A DNA stretch of 64,000 bases. Origin: Pseudonocardia sp. C8. GTDB lineage: Bacteria > Actinomycetota > Actinomycetes > Mycobacteriales > Pseudonocardiaceae. The position numbers and the translations under genes are program-made. How positions within the stretch are numbered: the stretch's first letter is position 1; every line of letters begins with the position of its first letter. The stretch covers positions 5,667,501 through 5,731,500 of the forward strand of contig NZ_JACMTR010000002.1 of assembly GCF_014267175.1 (NCBI RefSeq), written 5' to 3'. Under the pieces are notes generated by a model. That model was not told where the DNA came from. It saw nothing but the letters and a program-made list of their open reading frames with translations, and ran no database searches. Shown here in pieces: positions 18,142-24,686 of the stretch.

Positions 18142-19317
18142 CTACAGCGACGCGTACAGCGCCGCCTCGAAGTCGCCGTACACCTTCCACGCCTCGTCCT
18201 TGGGGATGAACGGCAGCGAGTTCGTGTAGAGGGAGGCGCAGATTCCCGTGGTGCGGTCGACGAAGAAGTGCGTGTTGAACAGGCCGGCCCACGCCCCGGT
18301 CCACGCCCGCCGTGCACCGGGGAGGTCCAGCGTGTTGAGCAGGAGCCCGTAGCCCCAGGTCCAGCCGGGGCCGAGGGTGAGCGTGTCGGTGATCGGCGGG
18401 TCGACGGTGCGGATCTCGGTCGGCATCGGGATGCCACCCAGCTGGTCGGAGAACGCCGCGTCGACGGTCTCCTGAGTCAGGATGCGGGTGCCGTCGAGCT
18501 CACCACCGCGCAGCAGTGCGCGCTCGAAACGAATGAAGTCGCGCGGGGTCGAGTGCAGCCCGTGGCCACCGGGCCACCACTGCGGGTCGTCCGGGAGGAC
18601 GTTGCCGGCCGAGATCCACCCGCCGTCCTCGCCCTTGACGTGCACCGGGGTCTTGTTCGCCTGCCGGGCCTCGTCGAGGGCGAACATCGTGTCGTCCATG
18701 CCCAGGGGCTCGGTGACGTTCTCCTTGATCACGACGTCGAGCGTGGTGCCGGCGACCGCCTCGACCACCCGGCCGAGCCAGTCGGTGTTGATGCCGTACT
18801 CGAAACGGGTGCCCGGGTCGGCGACCATAGGCGCCTTGAACGCGGCCATGTCCCCGGGCACGACGTTCGGCAGGCCGGTGACCTCTTCGTACTTCTTGAG
18901 CTCGGCGTTCCAGAACCAGTAGCCCAGGCCCGAGGTGTGCGTGATCAGGTGCTTGACGGTCGCCGGTGTCTTCGGAGCCCGCAGCCTCGGGGTGTCGCCG
19001 TCGAAGCCCTCGAGAACCTGGACCTCGGCGAAGTCCGGGACGTAGCTCGCGACCGGGGCGGCGAGGTCGAGCGCACCGCGCTCGACTTGCTGGAGCGCCG
19101 CGACGGTCGCGACGATCTTGGTCATGGACATGATGCGGAAGTGGGTGCCGGTGCTGACCGGCTGCGGCCCGCTGTCCGTGTGGCGCACCCCGGCCGCGCC
19201 CTCGTAGACGACGCCGTCGGCGTCCGCGACGATCGCGGCCACGTGCGGCACCGCGCCGTTGTCGACCGCCTCCTGCAGCACCGTGTCGATCCCGCTCCCG
19301 TCGATCGTCCTCGCCAT
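18142..19317 (-). CDS. serine hydrolase of the class C beta-lactamase/esterase family
   Basis: A 391-residue protein with the penicillin-binding-like fold. The nucleophile motif SxxK is in FRIMSMTKIVATVAAL (Ser near residue 64), the YxN-type motif is in FEYGINTDWLG, and GPGWTWGYGLLLNT and WTGAWAGLFNTHFFVD occupy the third-motif region. Without a signal peptide it is more likely an intracellular esterase such as the EstB type than an antibiotic-inactivating enzyme (inference). AGGAGGCTCG precedes the ATG at 19317. An inverted repeat GTTCCCG/CGGGAAC (19371-19395) upstream may be an operator or the terminator of the preceding gene. Confidence 0.85.
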   Translation of the reverse strand: MARTIDGSGIDTVLQEAVDNGAVPHVAAIVADADGVVYEGAAGVRHTDSGPQPVSTGTHFRIMSMTKIVATVAALQQVERGALDLAAPVASYVPDFAEVQVLEGFDGDTPRLRAPKTPATVKHLITHTSGLGYWFWNAELKKYEEVTGLPNVVPGDMAAFKAPMVADPGTRFEYGINTDWLGRVVEAVAGTTLDVVIKENVTEPLGMDDTMFALDEARQANKTPVHVKGEDGGWISAGNVLPDDPQWWPGGHGLHSTPRDFIRFERALLRGGELDGTRILTQETVDAAFSDQLGGIPMPTEIRTVDPPITDTLTLGPGWTWGYGLLLNTLDLPGARRAWTGAWAGLFNTHFFVDRTTGICASLYTNSLPFIPKDEAWKVYGDFEAALYASL

Positions 19318-19370
19318 CGAGCCTCCTCCGGTTCGGTGCGCCCGCCACCGCGGACGTGGGGTGGGCGCGC

Positions 19371-19395
19371 GTTCCCGATCATTGTGACCGGGAAC
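19371..19395. promoter_or_regulatory. inverted repeat upstream of serine hydrolase
   Basis: GTTCCCG (19371-19377) and CGGGAAC (19389-19395) are perfect 7-bp arms around 11 bases. It lies between the end of the upstream minus-strand gene and the hydrolase start, so it may be a terminator or an operator. Confidence 0.4.
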
Positions 19396-19470
19396 ACGAG
19401 CGGCGGGAACTGGCGCGAGGGCGGGGTCCGGGTTCCTGGAGCCGCCGCCGGCTGGCGCCGGCCGGACCGA

Positions 19471-19950
19471 TCACGCCGTCACGGCCGTCCGGAGTCGGGC
19501 GCGGACGCGGCAGCGCCGCGCGGCCGGGGCGCCCGCCGCCCAGCGGGCCGGCACGTGCTCGGCGTGCAGCGGTGCACCGGCGAGACCGGACCGGGCCCGG
19601 TCGACCACACGGGCGTCCCGGACGGCCGGGTGGTCGGCATACCGGCGCAGGACCGCGTGCAGGGCCGGTAGCCGCCCGGCCAGGTCGGCGGTGATCCGCG
19701 CGGCCGCTCGCTCCCGGTCGTCCGGGGCCAGGTCGAACACGGGGTCCAGCACGGCGGCCAGCGTGCGTGACCAGCGTGCGGCCAGGTGGGTCAGCACGGC
19801 GTGGTCGTCGGCGAAGTCCTCGGCCAGCGCGGGCAGGGCGCGCCACGGGATCTCCGGGTGGCCGGTTGCCTCGACGTGCCGCAGGAGCTCGTCCACCAGA
19901 CGGCGCTGGCGCCGGTACTGCTCGGGCGTCGGACGCGGGGTCGGATCCAT
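19471..19950 (-). CDS. conserved-type hypothetical protein divergent from TetR gene
   Basis: A 159-residue cytosolic protein, helical and charged, with no domain I recognise (PTPEQYRRQRRLVDELLRHV near the N-terminus; ADDHAVLTHLAARWSRTLAAV in the centre). The ATG at 19950 is chosen because AAGGAGG lies five bases upstream; an upstream ATG at 19968 lacks one. The upstream region carries the highly symmetric operator 19965-19994 shared with the divergent TetR gene, so it is probably the regulated target. The C-terminal about 30 residues are arginine/alanine-rich. Confidence 0.65.
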   Translation of the reverse strand: MDPTPRPTPEQYRRQRRLVDELLRHVEATGHPEIPWRALPALAEDFADDHAVLTHLAARWSRTLAAVLDPVFDLAPDDRERAAARITADLAGRLPALHAVLRRYADHPAVRDARVVDRARSGLAGAPLHAEHVPARWAAGAPAARRCRVRARLRTAVTA

Positions 19951-19964
19951 ACTCGCCTCCTTGA

Positions 19965-19994
19965 ACATACTCAGAGTACGTACTGCGAGTATGT
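19965..19994. promoter_or_regulatory. nested palindromic operator between TetR gene and its target
   Basis: ACATACTC (19965-19972) pairs with GAGTATGT (19987-19994), and a central palindrome AGTACGTACT (19975-19984) shares the same dyad axis. It abuts the TetR -10 TATCCT (19997-20002) and lies just upstream of the minus-strand ribosome binding site, so one bound dimer pair would block both directions. Confidence 0.8.
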
Positions 19995-20009
19995 AATATC
20001 CTAGGCGTC

Positions 20010-20639
20010 ATGGAACCCGTCAAGTCGCGGCGCACGGAGTACACCGAGACGACCCGCGACGCGGTGCTGGACAGCGCGGCCGAGCTGTTCATCCGGCGCG
20101 GGTATCCGAAGACGTCGCTGGACGAGGTCGCGGCGGCCGCGCGGGTGACCAAGGGCGCGATCTACCACCACTTCTCCAACAAGGCCGCGCTCATGAAGGC
20201 CCTGATCGAACGGCTGGAACAGCGTGGGAACGACCGGATCCGGCAGACGTTCCTGCAGGTCCGGGAGGAGCACGGGGCCGCAGCCGGTGCACTGGCGGCG
20301 ATCGACGCGTTCCTGGACCAGTGCGCGGAACCGGTCTACAGCGGGCTGGTGTTCCGGGAGGCGCCGCTGGCCCTGGGCTGGCAGGAGTGGCGGGCGTGCG
20401 AGGAGCGGTACGCGGTCGCGGTGATCGAGGAGATCCTGCGCGTGCTGGCCGACGACGGTGTGATCCCGCGCCCGCTGATGACGCCGACGCTGGTCTCGGT
20501 GGTCTTCGGGATGCTCGGCACCGCCGGGCAGGAGATGGCCGGGGCGGGCGAGGCCGATCGGCCGCGGGTCCGGTCCGAGCTGCAGGCCACCTTCGGCGCG
20601 CTCCTGTCCGGCCTGCTCACGGCCGGTCCGGGGGCATGA
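20010..20639 (+). CDS. TetR family transcriptional regulator
   Basis: A 209-residue regulator. Helix-turn-helix at about residues 15-60 (VLDSAAELFIRRGYPKTSLD, VTKGAIYHHFSNKAALMKAL). The C-terminal domain has LVFREAPLALGWQEWRACEE, similar to the TetR_C_33-like group. TATCCT (19997-20002) is seven bases before the ATG, indicating leaderless expression, and the operator at 19965-19994 directly precedes this promoter, so autorepression is likely. The divergent hypothetical gene at 19471-19950 shares the operator. Confidence 0.88.
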   Translation: MEPVKSRRTEYTETTRDAVLDSAAELFIRRGYPKTSLDEVAAAARVTKGAIYHHFSNKAALMKALIERLEQRGNDRIRQTFLQVREEHGAAAGALAAIDAFLDQCAEPVYSGLVFREAPLALGWQEWRACEERYAVAVIEEILRVLADDGVIPRPLMTPTLVSVVFGMLGTAGQEMAGAGEADRPRVRSELQATFGALLSGLLTAGPGA

Positions 20640-20705
20640 CCCGCGTGCAGGACGGCGGACGAGACGACGGTCGTCGCGGCCGGAACCCCTGAGTACCGTC
20701 GGGTC

Positions 20706-21182
20706 ATGCGCACCCGGGGTGGCGCACGAGAACCCGGCCGGTCGCGCCCGTACGCGGCCGCCGCGCTGGGCGGTGCCGTCCTGGTCGCGCTGGTGCTCTC
20801 CGTCGTCGCCGTCGCGATGGGTGGGGCGGCCGGCGCGGCGCCGGGCCCGGCCCACACCCTCTCCGTGACCCTGGCGGGTACCGGGAACCCGTCGGCGGAC
20901 CGCACCTACCAGCTGAGCTGCGAACCGCCCGGCGGCGACCTCCCGGACGCCCCGGCGGCCTGCGCCCGGCTGGACGAGCTCGCGCGCGCCGGCTGGTCGG
21001 ACGCGTTCGACCCGGTGCCGCCGGGCACGATGTGCACCGAGATCTACGGCGGGCCGGAAACCGCCCGCGTCACCGGCACCTGGGGCGACCGGCCGGTCGA
21101 CGCCCGATTCAGCCGCGTCGACGGCTGCGAGATCGCGAGGTGGGACGCGCTGGACCCTGTCCTGCCCGCCCCGGTGTCGTGA
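20706..21182 (+). CDS. secreted subtilisin-inhibitor-like protein
   Basis: A 158-residue exported protein. An N-terminal basic stretch and hydrophobic helix (about 15-45) form a signal peptide or anchor. The rest resembles the Streptomyces subtilisin inhibitor (SSI) family: TYQLSCEPPGG, DAPAACARLDEL, MCTEIYGGPETARVTGTW and DARFSRVDGCEIARWDAL, with four cysteines placed for the two SSI disulfides. It would act outside the cell on serine proteases, though the reactive-site loop (PVPPGTMCTEIYGG) differs from classical SSI. TACCGT (20694-20699) six bases before the ATG suggests leaderless expression. Confidence 0.75.
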   Translation: MRTRGGAREPGRSRPYAAAALGGAVLVALVLSVVAVAMGGAAGAAPGPAHTLSVTLAGTGNPSADRTYQLSCEPPGGDLPDAPAACARLDELARAGWSDAFDPVPPGTMCTEIYGGPETARVTGTWGDRPVDARFSRVDGCEIARWDALDPVLPAPVS

Positions 21183-21200
21183 CGACCCCGCGCGGTCGGC

Positions 21201-21656
21201 TCACCCCGCGGAGCCGACCGGCTGCCGGGTGGCCGCGTTGAGCCGGTTCCAGGCGTTGATGGCGGCGATCGACACCAGCAGCGAGGCCAGCTCCTTCTCG
21301 TCGTAGATGTCGGCGGCCGCGTTCCACACATCGTCGGGGACCGGGTCGGAGCCGTCGGCCAGCCGGGTCACGCGCTCGGCCAGCTCCAGCGCGGCCCGCT
21401 CGGCGTCGGAGAAGTGCGGCGACTCCCGCCAGGCGCCGACGGCCCAGATCCGCTCGTCGGGTTCGCCGGCCTGCTTCATCTCGCGCGCGTGCATGTCCAC
21501 GCAGAGGCTGCAGCCGTTGATCTGGCTCACGCGCAGGTGCAGCAGGTGGTGCGTCGACGCCGGGACGGTGGTGGCGGCGGCCGCCTTGCTGAACTGCAGC
21601 AGGCCCGTCATCGCGTCCGGCAGCACCATCACGGGGTTGGTCATCCGCGGGTCCAT
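21201..21656 (-). CDS. carboxymuconolactone decarboxylase/AhpD-like protein (ECF41 partner)
   Basis: A 151-residue all-helical AhpD-like protein. GCSLCVDMHAREMK contains the CxxC plus His redox motif of alkylhydroperoxidase-like enzymes; LRVSQINGCS and INAWNRLNAATRQP are family-typical. It is divergent from an ECF41 sigma factor, exactly the genomic association that defines that sigma group (COE genes). A promoter with TGTCACA-N16-GGTC lies upstream on the minus strand, so it is probably the sigma factor's direct target. GAGAGGAGA precedes the ATG at 21656. Confidence 0.88.
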   Translation of the reverse strand: MDPRMTNPVMVLPDAMTGLLQFSKAAAATTVPASTHHLLHLRVSQINGCSLCVDMHAREMKQAGEPDERIWAVGAWRESPHFSDAERAALELAERVTRLADGSDPVPDDVWNAAADIYDEKELASLLVSIAAINAWNRLNAATRQPVGSAG

Positions 21657-21703
21657 CGTGTCTCCTCTCGTCACGACCGCGCGTTCCGGGCGGTCATGGA
21701 GGT

Positions 21704-21730
21704 GACCCACCGGAACGGGAAGGTGTGACA
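21704..21730 (-). promoter_or_regulatory. ECF41-type promoter for the AhpD-like gene
   Basis: On the minus strand TGTCACA (21730 down to 21724) is followed after 16 bases by GGTC (21707 down to 21704). The published ECF41 consensus is TGTCACA with a CGTC-like -10, so this differs at one -10 base. The -35 box sits right against the sigma gene start codon. Confidence 0.65.
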
Positions 21731-21731
21731 G

Positions 21732-22592
21732 ATGCGGGACACGGATTTCTGGGCGGCCCGGTTCGACGAGCACCGGCCCCGGCTGCGCGCCGTGGCCTAC
21801 CGCATGCTCGGCTCGCACGCCGAGGCGGACGACGCCGTGCAGGAGGCGTGGCTGCGGGTGACGAACGCCCGCGACGAGGAGATCGACAACATCGGCGGCT
21901 GGCTGACCACGATCGTGTCCCGGCAGTGCCTGAACATGCTGCGTTCGCGCAGCACGCGGCGCGAGGAACCGCTCGACGTGCGGGTGCCGGACCCGGTCGT
22001 GGTGACCGGCGACGGCGTCGACCCCGCGGAGCAGGGCGAGCTCGCCGACACCGTGGGGCTCGCCCTGCTGGTCGTGCTCGACGCGCTCGACCCGGCCGAG
22101 CGGCTGGCGTTCGTCCTGCACGACATGTTCGCGGTGCCGTTCGACCGGATCGCACCGATCGTGGGCCGCAGCCCGGCGGCGGCGCGGCAGCTCGCGAGCC
22201 GGGCCCGCCGCCGCGTGCAGGGCACCGTGCCGGACGGGCCGCCGGACCGGGCCCGGCAGCGCACGGTCGTCGAGGCGTGGCTGGCCGCGTCGCGCAGCGG
22301 CGACTTCGAAGGGCTGCTCGCCCTGCTCGACCCGGACGTCGTGCTGCGCGTCGACGCGGGCGGGCCGGCGTCGAAGCTGGTCCGCGGCGCGGAGGTGGTC
22401 GCGGGTCAGGCGCTCACCTACCGCGGTGGAGCGACCCGCGCGGGGATCGTCTCGGTCAACGGCCTGCCCGGGATCGCCTCCTGGGCCGGGGACCGCATGG
22501 TGGCGGTGCTCGCGTTCACCGTGGTGGACGGCCGGATCACCGAGATCGACATCCTGGCCGACCGGGACCGGCTGGCCTCGGTCGTGCCGTGA
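21732..22592 (+). CDS. ECF41-group RNA polymerase sigma factor with SnoaL-like C-terminus
   Basis: A 286-residue sigma factor. Region 2 is AYRMLGSHAEADDAVQEAWL, region 4 is LDPAERLAFVLHDMFAVPFD through SPAAARQLASRARRRV. From about 180 a SnoaL-like domain follows (VVEAWLAASRSGDFEGLLAL, LRVDAGGPASK), which in ECF41 proteins regulates activity in place of an anti-sigma factor; VDAGGPASK corresponds to the family DGGGK motif. The AhpD-like gene next to it is the characteristic partner. The ATG at 21732 lies immediately after the partner's -35 box. Confidence 0.88.
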   Translation: MRDTDFWAARFDEHRPRLRAVAYRMLGSHAEADDAVQEAWLRVTNARDEEIDNIGGWLTTIVSRQCLNMLRSRSTRREEPLDVRVPDPVVVTGDGVDPAEQGELADTVGLALLVVLDALDPAERLAFVLHDMFAVPFDRIAPIVGRSPAAARQLASRARRRVQGTVPDGPPDRARQRTVVEAWLAASRSGDFEGLLALLDPDVVLRVDAGGPASKLVRGAEVVAGQALTYRGGATRAGIVSVNGLPGIASWAGDRMVAVLAFTVVDGRITEIDILADRDRLASVVP

Positions 22593-22678
22593 CGCCGCCC
22601 GGGCCGGGCGCCGGAGCCCGCTCGGCGCGGCTGCCGTGCGCATTCACCGAACTGCCCCGAAAAGATGAACAACCACAC

Positions 22679-22707
22679 GGAAAGTAATGTCGCCGCACGA
22701 TGGTGGC
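22679..22707 (+). promoter_or_regulatory. conserved upstream box of chaplin-like gene 1
   Basis: CGGAAAGTAATGTCGCC followed by GCACGATGGTGG recurs as CGGAAAGTGATTTCGCC then ACCCGATGGTGG at 23331-23359 before the paralogous gene, at almost the same distance (157 versus 163 bases) from the start codon. Confidence 0.6.
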
Positions 22708-22835
22708 ACGGGTTTGAAATCGGCCGATTTCCGCAGTTACGTTGGCGCACAGCCGGCACGGGCTCCCCCGTTGTCGACGTGCCGGAAGGTGCCGGGTCCA
22801 CGGATCGTGGGCCTGTGACTCATCAGGAGAGAACT

Positions 22836-23177
22836 GTGCTGAAGAAGAAGGTCGGCCTCGTCGCTGCCACGTCCGTCGCGGGTCTGCTCGCCCTGTCGCC
22901 GATGGCGTTCGCGGGTGACGACGGCAACGCCATCGACAAGGACGCCAAGGGCGTCGTCGCCGGCGGCAACGGCAACAACATCAACACCCCGATCCAGGCG
23001 TGCAACAACAACGTCCCGGTCAACGCGCTGGGCGTGCAGGTCCCGGTCGAGGACGCGGCCGGCGGCAACGGCCTGACCGGTGCGGTCAACGGCAAGGCGA
23101 AGTCGGGCGACTCGACCACCGACCAGTCCGACAACTGCGCCCAGCAGGGCAACGCCGGCGACGCGATCGCCGACTGA
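22836..23177 (+). CDS. small secreted chaplin-like protein 1
   Basis: A 113-residue exported protein. VLKKKVGLVAATSVAGLLAL with SPMAFA is a signal peptide, leaving a mature chain of about 87 residues rich in Asn, Gly and Val with two cysteines. NGNNINTPIQACNNNVPVNA and the closing DNCAQQGNAG recall chaplins (surface-active cell-wall proteins with one disulfide), but hydrophobicity is lower, so the name is tentative. GTG start with AGGAGA upstream. Its 160-base leader is duplicated before the paralogue at 23494, and it is followed by a strong terminator. Confidence 0.75.
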   Translation: MLKKKVGLVAATSVAGLLALSPMAFAGDDGNAIDKDAKGVVAGGNGNNINTPIQACNNNVPVNALGVQVPVEDAAGGNGLTGAVNGKAKSGDSTTDQSDNCAQQGNAGDAIAD

Positions 23178-23196
23178 TCCACCCGGATCTCGACGC

Positions 23197-23223
23197 GCCC
23201 CGGGACCCCACGGGTCCCGGGGC
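23197..23223 (+). terminator. intrinsic terminator after chaplin-like gene 1
   Basis: Perfect 12-bp stem GCCCCGGGACCC / GGGTCCCGGGGC with the loop CAC, 19 bases after the stop codon. Confidence 0.85.
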
Positions 23224-23493
23224 ACGTTCGTGTCGGCACCCGGCCACGGCCGGTCACCCACCGTGGCCGTCCCGGCGCCGGCCGACGATTCCCACGGAAT
23301 CAGAACGACCCGATCGTGGGAATAACGGAACGGAAAGTGATTTCGCCACCCGATGGTGGTAGCGAAATTGTTTCGCCGCCGTGTGACGGTTAGATTGCAG
23401 GGCAGCCGGTGCGGGCTCCCCCCCTTTGTCGACGCCCCGGCAGGTAGCCGAGCCGTCCGTGCGCGGGCTCGAGACTCAAACAGGAGAAGGACT
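23224..23493. other. leader and promoter region of chaplin-like gene 2
   Basis: Between the terminator at 23223 and the GTG at 23494 lies a duplicate of the gene 1 leader: the GGAAAGT...CGATGGTGG box at 23331-23359 and a shared GGGCTCCCCC..TTGTCGACG segment about 80 bases further down. No separate gene is visible. Confidence 0.55.
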
Positions 23494-23889
23494 GTGCTGA
23501 AGAAGGCTGGAATCATCGTCGCGGCGTCCGCCGCGTCCCTGCTCGCCGCCTCCCCGCTCGCGTTCGCCGGGGACTACGCCGCCGACAGCTCCAAGAGCGG
23601 CGACCACCAGGGCTCCGACGAGGGCGGCCACATCCACAAGAGCTCGGAGGGCCTCCTCGGCGGTGTCGCGAGCGGCAACAACGTCAACGTGCCGATCCAG
23701 GTCTGCAACAACAACGTGCCGGTCAACGCGCTCGGCGTCCAGGCGCCGATCGAGGACCTCGGCCTGCTGAACGGCCTCACCGGCGCGCTGGGCGTCGCGG
23801 GCAAGGGCGAGGCCAAGTCGGGCGACTCGACGACGAACCAGTCGGACAGCTGCGCCCAGGGCTCCGGCTCGGGCGACTCGATCAACTGA
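23494..23889 (+). CDS. small secreted chaplin-like protein 2
   Basis: A 131-residue paralogue of the gene at 22836. The signal peptide is VLKKAGIIVAASAASLLAAS plus PLAFA; the mature part adds a His/Ser/Asp-rich segment (SGDHQGSDEGGHIHKSSEGL), then GNNVNVPIQVCNNNVPVNAL and KSGDSTTNQSDSCAQG, nearly identical to the first protein around both cysteines. GTG start with AGGAGAAGG upstream. Tandem duplication including the leader indicates recent local amplification. Probable role at the cell surface (inference). Confidence 0.75.
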   Translation: MLKKAGIIVAASAASLLAASPLAFAGDYAADSSKSGDHQGSDEGGHIHKSSEGLLGGVASGNNVNVPIQVCNNNVPVNALGVQAPIEDLGLLNGLTGALGVAGKGEAKSGDSTTNQSDSCAQGSGSGDSIN

Positions 23890-23904
23890 TCGTCGCGCCG
23901 CCCC

Positions 23905-23937
23905 GTGCCCCCGCCGACCGCCGGTCGGCGGGGGCAC
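23905..23937. terminator. bidirectional terminator
   Basis: Perfect 15-bp stem GTGCCCCCGCCGACC / GGTCGGCGGGGGCAC with loop GCC, between the second chaplin-like gene and the convergent hydrolase gene. Confidence 0.88.
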
Positions 23938-23956
23938 GCGCGTTCTGCAGGCCCCC

Positions 23957-24676
23957 TCAGGGCGTGGTCGACCCGGCGATCTCCGCGACGACCGCCTCCC
24001 ACGCCGCGGACCGCGGGTCGACGACGGCGAAGTGGTCCACCCCCGGCAGCACCACGAGCCGCGTGGCCGGGTGCCGCGCGACGTAGGACCGCGCGTTGCC
24101 GACCGGGACGCGGTCGTCGGCGTCGCCGTGCACGATCGTCACCGGGCCGGGCGGCGTGGCCAGCAGTGCCGGGTCCAGCTCCGGGTGCGCGGCGGCCGGC
24201 CCGCCGAGGTAGGCGCGGACCGCGCCGTCACCGAGGTTCTCGGCCTCGCCGCGGGCGAGGTCGGCGACCGGGGCCAGCGCGACCGTGCCGCGGACCAGGT
24301 CCGGCGCGGTCGCCGCGGCGTGCAGGACCAGGTGCCCGCCCGCCGAGTGCCCGACCGTGACGACCGGCCCGGAGTGCTCGTGCGCGGCCCGCAGCCCGGC
24401 CAGCACGTCCGCCGTCGCCGCCGCCGGGTCGCCCGGGACGCGGCGGTACTCCAGCGACGCCACGGGCCAGCCGAGCCCGTTCAGCTCCGTCGCCATCGGA
24501 CGGAGGTGCGTCCGGTCGAACCGCGGCCGCCAGAACCCGCCGTGCACCAGCACGACCAGCGGGCGCCCGGGCGCGCCGTCCGGCCACAGCTCCAGTACCT
24601 GGTCGGCGTGCTCGCCGACGGCGACCGTGCGCGGCGGCTCGGGCGCCGGCCGGGTCAGAATCGAATCCGCATCCAC
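23957..24676 (-). CDS. alpha/beta hydrolase (esterase/lipase type)
   Basis: A 239-residue hydrolase. LVVLVHGGFWRPRFDRTHLR supplies the oxyanion HGG motif, VTVGHSAGGHLVL the nucleophile elbow (Ser in GHSAG), VTIVHGDADDRVPV the acid, and LPGVDHFAVVDP the catalytic histidine. This layout fits the kynurenine formamidase/BD-FAE-like esterase group; the substrate is not predictable. It begins with GTG at 24676, close to AGACCT six bases upstream. It reads in the same direction as the ATPase gene but the 10-bp gap and the order (hydrolase downstream) make co-transcription likely. Confidence 0.82.
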   Translation of the reverse strand: MDADSILTRPAPEPPRTVAVGEHADQVLELWPDGAPGRPLVVLVHGGFWRPRFDRTHLRPMATELNGLGWPVASLEYRRVPGDPAAATADVLAGLRAAHEHSGPVVTVGHSAGGHLVLHAAATAPDLVRGTVALAPVADLARGEAENLGDGAVRAYLGGPAAAHPELDPALLATPPGPVTIVHGDADDRVPVGNARSYVARHPATRLVVLPGVDHFAVVDPRSAAWEAVVAEIAGSTTP

Positions 24677-24686
24677 ACCGACAGGT

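Noticed and set aside
18142..19317. Antibiotic-inactivating class C beta-lactamase
   Set aside because: No signal peptide, and the third active-site motif region lacks a clear KTG; the protein fits cytosolic esterases better.
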